This document shows positions 1-10,389 of a DNA stretch of 64,000 nt, piece by piece. Where the stretch lies: the NCBI GenBank assembly GCA_009823505.1, contig VZQC01012331.1:207773-271772 (forward strand), given 5' to 3'. The stretch is from Rhizomys pruinosus. Its lineage: Eukaryota; Chordata; Mammalia; Rodentia; Spalacidae. The notes under the pieces are model-generated. The model did no database searches and was not told where the DNA came from. It saw only the letters and a list, made by a program, of their open reading frames with translations. A program made the position numbers and the translations under genes. Each line of letters opens with the position of its first letter. The first letter of the stretch is position 1.

Positions 1-570
1 ATATACCATAACCTGCCAGTTACATTTCCTAACCTAAGCCTGCCTACCTGAGCTCAAACTCACAGCTCTGCAGACGTGAAGGAAAGGACCCATCAGGCAC
101 ATCCATGGAGGGCAGGAATCTTGGGGCCATCTCAGATGCCACTTGCCCAGAAAGCTTGGTGTTAGGTCTGACCTCAGCACTGTCTGATTCCAATGCCCCT
201 GTTCCCACCATGGTATCGTGACAGTTTCTCTTTGACCAGCACAGGAGAGTCCTTGAGGGCCCACCCAGGCTGGTGGGCCATTCTGCCTTATTCCAAGGAA
301 GGTGGCAAGTGAGGGTGTGGAGGACACTTTCCTCCCTGACAGAACTGGGTTTCTAACATGGTACACAGCAATGCAGCATCTTCTGAAATGATTGGCCACT
401 TGGGTTGTGGATGATGAAGCTGGAGCCCTGTCCCTGGTATACCCTTCCATTCGGGGCTTGGGGCTCAGACCCCAGGGCAATGGGGTGGCTGACAGACTCT
501 TCTAAGGGTTGGTGGGGGGAATGGGGTAAGGAAGCCAGTCTACATTGATTTCCAAATATTGGGGCTTTTA
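1..570. other. Unique sequence, no gene seen
   Basis: No repeat family, splice-bounded exon or RNA gene recognised. A minus-strand open frame of about 150 codons (34-480) has no recognisable domain and looks like chance. Confidence 0.6.
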
Positions 571-1012
571 GTGGCCAGGGGAGATGGCTCAGTGGTTAAG
601 AGCTCTTACTACTCTTTTTTTTTTTTTGGTATTTTTGAGACAGGGTCTTCCTTTAGTCCCTGCTGGCCTGGAGCTCACTCTGTAGACCAGGCTGGCCTTG
701 AACTCACAGAGACCCACCTGCCTCTGCCTCCCAAGTCTGAGATTAAAGGCGTGCGCCACCACTCCCAGCATTTTTATTTTTATTTATTTTTTTTTTCGGT
801 AGTTTTAAAAGCTCTTACTACTCTTAGAAAGGACCCTGGTTCAGTTCCCAGCACCAAAAAGGCAGTTAACAGCTCTTTGTGCTGTCTGTAAATTCAGTTC
901 CAGGGGAGCTGACCCCCTTCTAGCTTCTTGAGGCATTGCATGCACATGGCACATTTACATACATGCAGGAGAAACACACACACAAAAACACTCATACACA
1001 TAATAAAACACT
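571..1012 (+). mobile_element. B2 SINE split by a B1 insertion
   Basis: The tRNA-like head (gagatggctcagtggttaag) starts near 580. After an inserted block the body resumes at 825 (aggaccctggttcagttccc) and runs to an AC-rich tail and AATAAAA near 1000-1012. The internal break is explained by the minus-strand insertion at 616-809. Confidence 0.85.
616..809 (-). mobile_element. B1 SINE inserted into a B2
   Basis: A reversed B1 occupies 616-770 (poly-T, gagacagggtcttcc, ggctggccttgaactcacag, attaaaggcgtgcgccacca). It is flanked by a perfect 15-bp target-site duplication, agctcttactactct, at 601-615 and 810-824. An extra T-rich stretch of about 39 bp (771-809) lies between the B1 and the right duplication, so the inserted block is longer than one B1. 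Confidence 0.9.
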
Positions 1013-1110
1013 GGGGCTTTTCCAGGCAACTTATTCTATAATGACTTCATTTTTTTTCTTTTAAAGATTTATTTTCATTTATATATTTCATTATTATTAT
1101 TATTTTATTA

Positions 1111-1260
1111 TCTTTTTGGTCTTTTTGAGACAGGGTCTCCCTGTAGCCCCAGCTGTACTGGAACTCGCTCTGTAGATCAGGCTGGCCTTGAACTCACAAA
1201 GATCTGCCTGCCTCTGCCTCCTGAGTGCTAGGATTAAAGGCTTGCGCCACCACGCCCGAC
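1111..1260 (-). mobile_element. B1 SINE
   Basis: Full-length reversed B1 of the local subfamily (ctccctgtagccccagctgt), ending in gcgccaccacgcccgac. It lies beside an L1-like fragment. Confidence 0.9.
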
Positions 1261-1267
1261 TATGTCT

Positions 1268-1378
1268 TGCTTTTTCAAATCCATCCTGACAGTCTCTGCT
1301 TAACTGGATAATTTAACTCAAGTATATTTATTGCATTGATTGACAAGGTTGGTTTTAGATCCTATGTCTTAATAATTA
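1268..1378 (-). mobile_element. Old L1 fragment (tentative)
   Basis: The AT-rich segment (cttaactggataatttaact, then tttattgcattgattgacaa) resembles the reversed L1 ORF2 part with the 'outline a period, then a first-person' style AT-rich run. No frame is preserved. Assignment is by pattern only. Confidence 0.35.
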
Positions 1379-1603
1379 CAGAGTCCCTCTCCCCTCCCCT
1401 CCCATGCTGGGTGTTGAAGGAATGGAAAGTGGGCGCCAGTGGAACCTCACCCCCATGGTGCGGCCGACAGGACTTTACTCGGTGTGGCCCTAGGTTGCTG
1501 GTTCAGTCTCTCCCTCATTCACTTTGCTCTGGCCCCATCAGCTTTCTTTCTGGTCTTGACCTGACTCCGTTCATCTTAGCCCTGAGCCTTTTCCTTTACT
1601 TCT

Positions 1604-1911
1604 CCTGCTATGTGCTGCACTGGTCGCCTGCTCTGCTACGTGCTGCGCTGGCTACCTGCTCTGCTACGTGCTGCGCTGGCTACCTGCTCTGCTACGTGCT
1701 GCACTGGCTACCTGCTCTGCTACGTGCCGCACTGGCTGCCTGCTCTGCTACGTGCCGCACTGGCTGCCTGCTCTGCTACGTGCTGCACTGGCTACCTGCT
1801 CTGCTACGTGCTGCACTGGCTATCTGCTGTGTTACATGCTGCACTGGCTACCTGCTCTGCTACGTGCTGCACTGGCTACCTGCTCTGTTATGTGCTGCAC
1901 TGGCTGCCTGT
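1604..1911. repeat. 28-bp minisatellite, about 11 copies
   Basis: The unit is close to tgctctgctacgtgctgcac followed by tggctacc. Variants are mostly transitions (cgtgctgc/cgtgccgc, ctacc/ctgcc). Since 28 is not a multiple of 3, the 231-codon open frame across it (1336-2031) cycles through all three phases of the unit and is not gene-like. Confidence 0.93.
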
Positions 1912-2726
1912 TCGGTCCTGCTTTGCCTCAGAGGTGTCCTCACGTTGGCTCTCGGCTCTGTGTCTCGTCCTCTGATGGCTCCTGATCATTTTCTCCACAT
2001 CACTGAATTCCTAGGAACCTTCACTGCCTGAAGACACCTCTCTGTTTCCTCCTTTAGTGTCTGTGTCTCCCACAGGTCACCTGAAGCCACATCCTGATGT
2101 CATTGGCATGTCCCTAGTCGGTGTGTGGCACACAGCAGGCACCCTGTACGTATTCGAGGAAGGAGCAAATGCATGAGAAGGGACAGAGCCAGTGCACAGT
2201 GTGACCGAGGCCTTCCTGCTGCTGCCTTGGGAGCATGCACCCTGAGCTTACCACACCTGGACGACAGAGAGACAGCACTGTGTCAGGAGTTTTGTGTGGT
2301 CCTGGCCAGTCCAGACTGGCAGCTGTTGTCTGAGTGGCTCTGTATAGGGGTACCACAGCCAAGGAGCGTGTGTGTGCCTGCTCCCACAGCTGCTGGACTT
2401 GGTTAATGGCTCAGGCCATACATTCATGCACACAGGCACCAGGTCTGCCATGTTCATGGACCAGTGTGCACTTAACCTTTGGAGATGCTTCTTGGTTCAT
2501 CGCTCTGCCCTATCCCTCATCTACATCTTTATTACTGCGTGGGTCTGGTTGAGAGTGACTGTGAACACCAGGCTCTGAACTACTCCAGTGTGCATCTTCC
2601 AAGCAGAGCAATGTTTGCCATATCCACAGCTCAGTCAGGAAGTGCGTAACAGTGGGACCGAACCCCACACTCCTGTCAGTCCACAGAACTCTTGTTCCCC
2701 AGGTCCTCTCTACCCACTCCCCCTGT
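1912..2726. other. Mostly unique sequence with an L2-like scrap
   Basis: A short piece near 2085-2180 (gtgtggcacacagcaggcac) resembles the 3' end of MIR/L2-type elements. Nothing else is recognised. Confidence 0.45.
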
Positions 2727-2902
2727 CCTGGTTAGCTTTAACTTTTAACTTGACACAACTGAGAATTATGTGGGAAGAGAGTTTCAGCTGAGGAATTCCC
2801 TAAATCATATCAAGCTGTTATCGTGTCTGTAGGAACGATATTCCTTTGATATAGGAAGACTCAATTCCATGGTGGGCAGGTGGTCCTGTGCTGTGTAAGA
2901 AA

Positions 2903-3562
2903 GCCAGGTGAGCTGAAGCCTGCGGCCCACCAGCAAGCATCCTCCTCCATGGGTCCTGCCTGGTGAGCTGAAGCCTGCGGCCACCAGCAAGCAGCATCCT
3001 CCATGGTCCTGCCTGGTGAGCTGAAGCCTGCGGGCCACCAGCAAGCAGCATCCTCCATGGGTCCTGCCTGGTGAGCTGAAGCCTGCGGCCACCAGCAAGC
3101 AGCGTCCTCCATGGGTCCTCCATGGGTCCTGCCTGGTGAGCTGAAGCCTGCGGCCACCAGCAAGCAGCGTCCTCCATGGGTCCTGCCTGGTGAGCTAAAG
3201 CCTGTGGGCCACCAGCAAGCAGCATCCTCCATGGTCCTGCCTGGTGAGCTGAAGCCTGCGGCCACCAGCAAGCAGCATCCTCCATGGGTCCTGCCTGGTG
3301 AGCTAAAGCCTGTGGGCCACCAGCAAGCAGCATCCTCCATGGTCCTGCCTGGTGAGCTGAAGCCTGCGACCACCAGCAAGCAGCATCCTCCATGGTCCTG
3401 CCTGGTGAGCTGAACCCTGCGGCCACCAGCAAGCAGCGTCCTCCATGGGTCCTGCCTGGTGAGCTGAAGCCTGCGGCCACCAGCAAGCAGCGTCCTCCAT
3501 GGGTCCTGCCTGGTGAGCTGAACCCTGCGGCCACCAGCAAGCAGCGTCCTCCATGGGTCCTG
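2903..3562. repeat. 54-bp minisatellite, about 12 copies, inside a URR1-like element
   Basis: Each unit starts near gcctggtgagctgaagcctg and ends cctccatgggtcct. Single-base indels (gcggcc/gcgggcc, catgg/catggg) give 53-55 bp, and one 12-bp duplication sits at 3108-3131. Near-multiples of 18 codons keep frames open on both strands (for example about 290 codons on the minus strand); these are repeat artefacts. Confidence 0.93.
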
Positions 3563-3713
3563 CTGTGCTTCTTTGACTGCAAAGTGAGTTCCTTGGTCAG
3601 AGAGAATGCTGTGTGGAATAAGAGTGACCAGGCCGCCTTCAGGTTCCTGCCTTGACTTCCCTTAGTGATGTGCTGTGACCTGGACAGCAAGCCCAATAAA
3701 CACCCCCCATGTG

Positions 3714-3927
3714 CTTTTTTTTTTTTTTATGTGTATGAGCGTACTGTCTGCACGTAGGTTTGTGCACCTGTGTCATGCAGTGCTGTGGAGGTCAGAAGAG
3801 GATGTTGGCTTCACCTGGAACTGGAGTTAAAGACGGTTCTTAGCCACCATGTGGGTGCTGGGAATCGAACCCGAGTCCTCTGCAAGAGCAGTTGATTCTT
3901 CTAACTGCTTAGCCTTCTCTCCAGCTG
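3714..3927 (-). mobile_element. B2 SINE inside the URR1-like element
   Basis: Poly-T, gtactgtctgcacgtagg, cctggaactggagttaaaga, then the reversed tRNA-like head ending tctccagctgcccc. Similar short sequences (cccatgt) flank both ends and may be the target-site duplication. It lacks the 17-bp internal duplication found in the younger local B2 copies. Confidence 0.85.
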
Positions 3928-4064
3928 CCCCCTCCCCCGCCCATGTAGTTTTTTGTTGGAATATTTTTATTACAGCAACAGAAAGGAAGCTAGAACACCT
4001 CCCTTCCATCCCCAGTCTAGGATCTGGCATGCTGCATTGCTTGCTCTCTCTTTGGCTAGGTTTT

Positions 4065-4150
4065 CTTTGTAGTGCTGGGGTAGAACCCAGGTCCTCTACA
4101 TGCTTGGTGAGTGCTCTGCCCCTGAGCACTTTGGAACACTTATCCCTACC
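4065..4150 (-). mobile_element. ID/B4-type tRNA-like head fragment
   Basis: Contains tagaacccaggtcctctaca and gagtgctctgcccctgagca, the reversed tRNA-derived part of ID/B4 SINEs. The remainder is not clear. Confidence 0.5.
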
Positions 4151-4194
4151 ACTGACTACCTCTGTGGCTCCCAGGTCTCAGTTTCCTCCATACT

Positions 4195-4330
4195 TATTAG
4201 GGTCACTCTCTTCATCCACAGATTTTATTGAGCACCTGCTGCATGCCTGGTGCATCTGTCCTGTTTTAGATGCAGGCTTCAGCTGTGACAGGGCAGAAGG
4301 ACTCCTGGCCCTATGGTGTTTCCCCCGTGG
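4195..4330 (+). mobile_element. MIR/L2-like fragment
   Basis: ttttattgagcacctgctgc followed by atgcctggtgc is the 'life-cycle' motif common to ancient mammalian MIR/L2 3' regions. It is diverged and short. Confidence 0.45.
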
Positions 4331-4937
4331 ACACTGAGGAGATGGGGGCAGTACTGTAGAGTGGTGCCTGACCTGGGGTCGGTTCACTGGGGTGTGTCCT
4401 GTACACATTATACCTGAGAGTCCTGTGACTGCTGCAGAATGTTTGATGAAGGTGGTGAGGAGATTGCCCACTTACGAAGCTGGGCCCTGGGCGCCTCCTT
4501 CACTCTGTCCTTTGTCTTCTGTTCTCCTGTCCCATCACCCATCACAGTGATATATCTTCCCTCTCCTGTCTATGACGCACTCTTTGTCACCAGGCCCTTA
4601 GATAGGGAAGGGGCCTCTTTGAATTCCCACTGTCCACTTACTGGCTGCATGACCAGCAGCCTCTGACTGACCTGGTTCCTCTTTTCTAAAAGTGTTAGGG
4701 AACCAGGCCTGGAGGGCCGCAGGTCCTTCGGATGGCGTCTGCCCATAGGAAGCAAGCCCCGTTATATGAGCCGTAATTATCCCAGTAAGAAGAACATACT
4801 ATGCTAATAAAATACTAATTATAGTAATACATAATGTCATGCTAATAAAACTTTTGTTATTATCCAGCCATTCCTCTTTCATGTAGGTGGTTTTTAGTTG
4901 TTCAGAGTTCCAGGCCACATGGGTCTTTGTGTGCTGC

Positions 4938-4940
<3 letters not shown>
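4331..4940. other. Unique sequence, AT-rich near 4770-4870
   Basis: No gene or repeat family recognised. The AT-rich part has repeated aataaaa/taatac motifs, probably a degraded element tail. Confidence 0.5.

Positions 4941-4987
<47 letters not shown>
4941..4987. repeat. (TG)n microsatellite
   Basis: About 22 near-perfect TG dinucleotides just 5' of a B1 poly-T. Confidence 0.95.
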
Positions 4988-4988
<1 letters not shown>

Positions 4989-5011
4989 TATACACGTGTA
5001 TATTCTCGTCC

Positions 5012-5171
5012 TTTTTTTTTTTTTTTTTGGTCTTTTTGAGGCAGGGTCCCCCTGTAGCCCCAGCTGTTCTGGAACTCACTGTGTAGACCAGCCTGGCCTT
5101 GAACTCACAGAAATCCATCTGCCTCTACCTCCTGAGTGCTGGGATTAAAGGTGTGCGCCACCATGCCTGGC
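5012..5171 (-). mobile_element. B1 SINE
   Basis: Long poly-T (17 or more), gtccccctgtagccccagct, ggattaaaggtgtgcgccac, ending ccatgcctggc. Confidence 0.9.
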
Positions 5172-5174
5172 TTG

Positions 5175-5395
5175 TCCTCCTTTTTTTAAAAAAAGAGTCT
5201 CTTAGTGGCCTGGAACCTGTGGAGCAGGTTGATGGCTCTCCAGCGAGCCCCTGGAATCCTCCTTTCTCAACGTCCTCGGTGCTGGGATTACAAGCCACCA
5301 TGCCTGGCTTTTTAAACATGGGTCCTCGGGCTCAAACTCAGGTCCTCCTGCTTGCAAAGCCATCACTTCACCTATTGAGCCGCCTACCAGTGGGG
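5175..5395 (-). mobile_element. B4-type composite SINE
   Basis: A 7SL/B1-like part on the left (gtgctgggattacaagccac) is followed by a reversed tRNA-like head (gggctcaaactcaggtcctc, ctattgagccgcc). The copy is diverged. Confidence 0.6.
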
Positions 5396-5503
5396 TCAGT
5401 TCTTTGACCGTTTAGTAGGATGCTTTGGTGGTGTATGACCTTCATCCTTTGCTATTTAACTGCAGTGGTCTCATAGGCACCAGACGAGTTGGATGTGCTG
5501 TGT

Positions 5504-5606
5504 GTCTGGGAAACTTCGATTTTAGAGTCTTTGATTTCACTGACGTGACAGGGGAGGGGGGCGGTGCCTGTGTTTTTTATAGGAAGTCATTGTTGGGTTC
5601 CTCTGG
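5504..5606. repeat. Dispersed duplicate, copy 1 (partner at 8114-8214)
   Basis: gtctgggaaacttcgatttt through gttgggttcctctgg aligns along its length to 8114-8214 with roughly three-quarters identity. The family is not recognised. The pair brackets the 18-copy 54-bp array. Confidence 0.75.
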
Positions 5607-5889
5607 TCCCAGAGCCACTGAGGATCAGCTACCATCAAAGTAGAACCCCTCACCATCTGTCCTTTGTGGTCAGATCACAGGCTCCAAATTGGGGACTCCT
5701 CAAACCAGATCAGGGTGGTCCGGGTATTCCATCAACTTCCACAGTGTTTTAAAGTTTTCTTATTGGTTGATAGCATTGAAAAAAATTAAGAAATTTAGCA
5801 CAAAAATTTGTATTTCTGGCTTTTCGAGTAATTAAATCTGTCCACATCCAACTTGAATTGCTGCAGCAACCCTGGCTGCAGGAGTCAGT

Positions 5890-6860
5890 TTGCCATAGTC
5901 TCCGCCCTTCCCTGATGCCCTGCAGAGCAGACATCACATCTGTATGTCACAGACTCCACCCTTCCCTGATGCCCTGCAGAGCAGACATCACATCTGTATG
6001 TCACAGTCTCTGCCCTTCCCTAATGCCCTGCAGTGCAGACATCACATCTGTATGTCACAGACTCCACCCTTCCCTGATGCCCTGCAGAGCAGACATCACA
6101 TCTGTATGTCACAGACTCCACCCTTCCCTGATGCCCTGCAGAGCAGACATCACATCTGTATGTCACAGTCTCTGCCCTTCCCTGGTGCCCTGCAGAGCAG
6201 ACATCACATCTGTATGTCACAGACTCCACCCTTCCCTGATGCCCTGCAGAGCAGACATCACATCTGTATGTCACAGTCTCCACCCTTCCCTGATGCCCTG
6301 CAGGGCAGACATCACATCTGTATGTCAGCCTCCAACCTTCCCTGTTGCCCTGCAGTGCAGATGTCACATCTGTATGTCACAGCCTCTGCCCTTCCCTGAT
6401 GCCCTGCAGTGCAGACATCACATCTGTATGTCACAGCCTCCACCCTTCCCTGATGCCCTGCAGTGCAGACGTCACATCTGTATGTCAGTCTCTGCCCTTC
6501 CCTGATGCCCTGCAGTGCAGATGTCACATCTGTATGTCACAGACTCCACCCTTCCCTGATGCCCTGCAGTGCAGACGTCACATCTGTATGTCAGTCTCTG
6601 CCCTTCCCTGATGCCCTGCAGTGCAGACATCACATCTGTATGTCACAGCCTCCACCCTTCCCTGATGCCCTGCAGTGCAGACGTCACATCTGTATGTCAC
6701 AGTCTCTGCCCTTCCCTGATGCCCTGCAGTGCAGACGTCACATCTGTATGTCACAGCCTCCACTCTTCCCTGATGCCCTGTAGTGCAGATGTCACATCTG
6801 TATGTCACAGTCTCTGCCCTTCCCTGTTGCCCTGCAGTGCAGATGTCACATCTGTATGTC
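5890..6860. repeat. 54-bp minisatellite, about 18 copies
   Basis: The unit contains cttccctgatgccctgcag, then a gacatcac/gatgtcac/gacgtcac variant, then atctgtatgtcaca. Two sub-types alternate irregularly (tctctgccc and ctccaccc). Some units are 51 bp (cac deleted). Because 54 bp equals 18 codons, open frames of up to 215 codons occur on both strands; I regard them as noncoding. Confidence 0.95.
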
Positions 6861-7615
6861 TGTCATGGCACTTGCCCCGCTGTTTTTTTTTTAATTAATA
6901 AGAGAATGAAAAGAATATTTCTTCCAAACTCTACTTATATCAGATGAAACTGAAAGCCAGACTAAGAGGCTCATGCATTCTGAAAGAAGCAGAGGCTGGC
7001 AAGGTTCTGTTTGGATGCCAGGAGCAGCCCAGTGTGGCAGGAGGAGCCCACGTTCTTGTTATGGGAGACAGAGGCTATTGTGCAGGACCCTTGGTCTCCT
7101 TTGCCCCCACTGTCTGCGGCCATCAGAATCAGGAGGCCCCTCAGCTCCTGGGTGGTCCTTCTGGTTCTCTGAATGGAGAAGAGAGAAGGTTCTCTCTCTG
7201 AGGGGGCGATTCTGTTGCCTCAGCCTCTACTTCCTGTGGCCTGTGGACAGTTACTTCTTCTCTCTTTTGCAGCATCAGCTGTTTGACAGGATGTTCTCAT
7301 ATCCTCTGTCTCTTCTATGTCCTGCCCGTCCCTTCCTCTAGGAGGTCCCCGTACTCCCCAGTGAGAAAGCAAGAGGTTCCCCACACTGTGAAGAACACCC
7401 CCAGATGGCACGCGGGTCTCCTGGGCTGCATTGACCCTGATACTATCCTGGTCAGGCTTGCTGTCTTCTTGCTTCTTTGTATCTAGGGGGGACCCTACCA
7501 CTCTGGGCTCTCCCTGATCCAGGACTTTTGATAACAGTGGCCACCTGCAAGAGCTAACTGGTCCTCAGGATTCTCTGGCAAGTGACAGAAGAAATCATCT
7601 TTCAGCACTCACATG
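6861..7615. other. Unique sequence
   Basis: Starts with a short poly-T and AT-rich segment (6883-6945), then ordinary sequence with no recognised repeat, exon or RNA gene. Confidence 0.5.
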
Positions 7616-7789
7616 GGCCAGTGAGATGGCTCAGTAGGTAAAGGTGCTTGCTGATGATCCTGATAACCTGAGCTCAGTCTCTGGGTGCACGTGGTAGAAG
7701 GAGAAGTGACTCCTGAAGGTTGTCCTTTGGCCTCCACATGTGAACATAAACACTAAGTAAATGTCATTAAAAAAATTTTTTTTTAAAAG
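7616..7789 (+). mobile_element. B3 SINE
   Basis: agatggctcagtaggtaaag, gataacctgagctcagtctc, ggttgtcctttggcctccac and an A-rich tail fit B3. Confidence 0.8.
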
Positions 7790-8023
7790 AGGCTAGGGAG
7801 ATGGGTTAGTGGTTAAGAGCACTGGCTGCTCTTGCAGAGGACCCAGGTTTGAGTCTCAGCACCCACATAGCAGCTAACAACCACCTGTAATTCCACTTCT
7901 AGGGGAATTTGACGTCTTTTTCTGATCGCCACGGGCATTGCCTGTCAGGGGTGCACTTACACAAATGCAGGCAATACACTCATTCACATAAAATGAAAAT
8001 AATAAATAAAATATTTTAAAACA
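7790..8023 (+). mobile_element. B2 SINE abutting the B3
   Basis: ggttaagagcactggctgct, cagaggacccaggtttgagt, gcagctaacaaccacctgta and an AATAAATAAAAT tail. It starts directly after the A-rich tail of the preceding B3, the usual pattern of insertion into an older SINE tail. Confidence 0.88.
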
Positions 8024-8113
8024 AGAGCAGGAACTGAGATGAGTTAGGAAAGGGTGGGCTGTGTCCTGGGTGGGTTCTGATTGGCTTTCACAGGTCCTGT
8101 GTCAGACCCTGGT

Positions 8114-8214
8114 GTCTGGGAAACTTTGATTTCAGAGTTTTTGATTTTAGTGACATGTCGGGGAGGAGGTTGTGCCTGGGTTTCTTAGAGGAAGATGCTG
8201 GTGGGTTCCTTAGG
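8114..8214. repeat. Dispersed duplicate, copy 2 (partner at 5504-5606)
   Basis: gtctgggaaactttgatttc through gtgggttccttagg; same orientation as copy 1, about 2.6 kb away. Sequence on either side does not align. Confidence 0.75.
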
Positions 8215-8394
8215 TGTCCTGGCTCTTCCCAGGGATTTCATTGTAGCACAGGTGACCACGGGTTCAAGGTGCTGTGTTCCAAGCACAGTGACTTTCCAGG
8301 AAGCAAATGGCAAAGTGTTCGACTTTCACTTTATAATTGAGGAAACAGAGGCTGAGAAAGGTTCTGTGATCTCCCTAGAGTCACACAGAGTATC

Positions 8395-8755
8395 TGTGAT
8401 CCCATGGCTGTGTGACCTGGGCCATCCAGCCTCAGTTTCTGTGATCCCATGGCTGTGTGACCTGGGCCATCCAGCCTCAGTTTCTGTGATCCCATAGCTG
8501 TGTGACCTGGGCCATCCAGCCTCAGTTTCTGTGATCCCATAGCCGTGTGACCTGGGCCATCCAGCCTCAGTTTCTGTGATCCCATAGCAATGTGACCAGG
8601 GCCATCCAGCCTCAGTTTCTGTGATCCCATAGCTCTGTGACCAGGGCCATCCAGCCTCAGTTTCTGTGATCCCATAGCTGTGTGACCTGGGCCATCCAGC
8701 CTCAGTTTCTGTGATCCCATAGCTGTGTGACCTGGGCCATCCAGCCTCAGTTTCT
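8395..8755 (+). repeat. 45-bp minisatellite, 8 copies, derived from a MIR
   Basis: The unit runs gtgatcccat, gctgtgtgacctgggccatc, cagcctcagtttct. This matches the MIR segment 'gctgtgtgacctTGGg...gcctcagttt', and the last copy runs straight into the next expected MIR bases (tgtctgcgaaatggtg). A plus-strand MIR therefore seems to have seeded the array. A MIR-like piece in the opposite orientation lies just upstream (8338-8394, gaggaaacagaggctgagaa). Confidence 0.88.
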
Positions 8756-9202
8756 TGTCTGCGAAATGGTGTGTAATGGCTTTTGGGGGGATGAAGTGTG
8801 AGGACGGCTTGACTTTTGAGGCCCGGCTCAGCCTGAGCTCACAGCCAGTGTTTGTGGAGTGAACAGTGGAATCAGCAGGGGCTTGGGGCGGCTCCAGCCC
8901 AGCTCAGTCCAGGCCTGAGGTCAACCCCAGTAGGAAGCATCCTGTCCTCCTGCCCTCCCTCCTCACAGGGGGATCTGAATGAACAAAACCCAGAATGTTC
9001 CGGCAGCGCTAGCTCCCTCACCAAGTGACAAAGACATCTTTGTCCACTGGGGTGTGAAATCATTTCAGAGGGGGACAGTGCCGCCTCTGAAGTCTGCTTG
9101 CCAGGGCGGGAGGGGCTGCAGGAAGGTGTCCCCAGCCCTTTCATGGTAGTGGTGTAGACCGTTCCCCATGACTTTTGCCTTCATTTGGGCCAGAGTACTT
9201 TT
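8756..9202. other. MIR tail then unique sequence
   Basis: The first roughly 30 bases continue the MIR; the remainder is unrecognised. Confidence 0.45.
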
Positions 9203-9385
9203 TGCGTTATGGGGGATAGAAGTCAGGGCCTTGAGCTTGCTAGGCAAGTGTTCTACTACTAAGCTAGCCCCTTCTTGGTCCCCCCCACTTGTTTTTAGAG
9301 AGAGTCTTGCTGAATAGCCCAGGCTGGCCTCCAACTGGCCTTCTTGGCTGGAACTGCAGGCATGTGCGCCGCTGTGCCTGGCCAG
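9203..9385 (-). mobile_element. B4/ID_B1-type composite SINE
   Basis: Reversed ID-like part (ggggatagaagtcagggcct, caagtgttctactactaagc) followed by a 7SL/B1-like part (gcccaggctggcctccaact). Confidence 0.7.
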
Positions 9386-9591
9386 CAAGCTCTGGGCTTG
9401 GCTTATCTGTGGACTGACAGACAGGTAGTATCAGTCAGTATTGCCTTCACCCTAGCACCACATGTGTGCACAGAAGCTGTAACACCTGGGTGGCATGGCT
9501 GCCAGGGACTGACAGAACAGAAACCTCTTAGTGCCCTTTGGCTCAGTTCCTTGGGAATCTTTCCTAGAGAAACAAGAAAAACATGCATGTA

Positions 9592-9950
9592 GGGCTGAGG
9601 AGATGGCTCAGTGGGTACGAGTGCCTACTCTGCAGGCATGTGAACCTGAGACGGAATTCCTTGTGCTCATGTAAAAAATCTGGGTATGGCCATGTGAGCC
9701 TGTAACCTCAGCACAGGGTGGGCAGGCTGGGGAAGGGGAGTGCACAGAGACAGGCAGAGCCCAAGAGCTGGACAGCCAGCTGCACCAAAATGGTGAAGTT
9801 CCAGTTCTGAGAAAGACCTCATTTCAAGACAGTAAGCGGGAGGGTTGATAGAGGAAGACGCCCAATGTCATGTTGTGTTCTCTGTGTATGGAGGGACTTG
9901 GCCACCCACACACTCATGTGCATGTAACACACAGACACAGAGCATGTGTA
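9592..9950 (+). mobile_element. Composite SINE (tRNA head plus B1-like middle)
   Basis: gagatggctcagtgggtacg head, then a B1-like middle (gtgagcctgtaacctcagca), 'agagctggacagccagct', 'agaggaagacgcccaatgtc' and an ACAC-rich tail. The same architecture occurs at 13449, 24470 and 37146. Confidence 0.7.
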
Positions 9951-10209
9951 ACATACAAAGCTGAAGTTGTTTTAATTCCAGCTGCGATTCAGTAGCAAAA
10001 TAAAGTAAAACCAAAAGGCGACAGGAATCCACATGGTCATCAGCAGTGATAGGTCTGCACTTGTTCATTTACTTCCTAGGCTACCAGGGAGGTGGGTGCT
10101 TGAAAGGATAAGCCTGACCTCTGTCCACTCTGCTCATGAAGGCTGCTAGACAGTTAAGCCAGAAAAGTAACTCTAAATTTTTAGACTGCAAGGAAAAAAA
10201 ACGCACATA

Positions 10210-10386
10210 GCCGGGCGTGGTGGCGCACGCCTTTAATCCTAGCACTTGGGAGGCAGAGGCAGGCGAATCTTTGTGAGTTCAAGGCCAGCCTGGTCTACAG
10301 AGTGAGTTCCAGGACAGCTGGGGCTACAGGGAGACCGTGTCTCAAAAGGACAAAAACAAAACAAAACAAAAAATCCAAAAAAAACC
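10210..10386 (+). mobile_element. B1 SINE, near-complete
   Basis: Begins gccgggcgtggtggcgcacg, retains both internal Pol III promoter regions, carries the subfamily segment gctggggctacagggagac and has an A-rich tail (acaaaacaaaacaaa). One of the least diverged B1 copies in the window. Confidence 0.95.
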
Positions 10387-10389
10387 TCA

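Larger units (their letters stand above)
2727..3997 (+). mobile_element. URR1-like interspersed repeat, internally expanded
   Basis: Starts cctggttagctttaactttt and ends near attacagcaacagaaaggaa. Its first 60 bp match, in reverse complement, the right end of the element at 14128-14701, so the family is supported within the window. The name URR1 (an old rodent hAT-Charlie-type repeat) is from memory and less certain. The centre is replaced by a 12-copy minisatellite and the 3' part is cut by a B2 at 3714-3927. Confidence 0.6.

Noticed and set aside
3827..4337. Open frames across 3827-4337 taken as a gene
   Set aside because: They read through a B2 and a B4-type fragment; the peptide (MWVLGIEPESS...) is the usual translation of a reversed B2.
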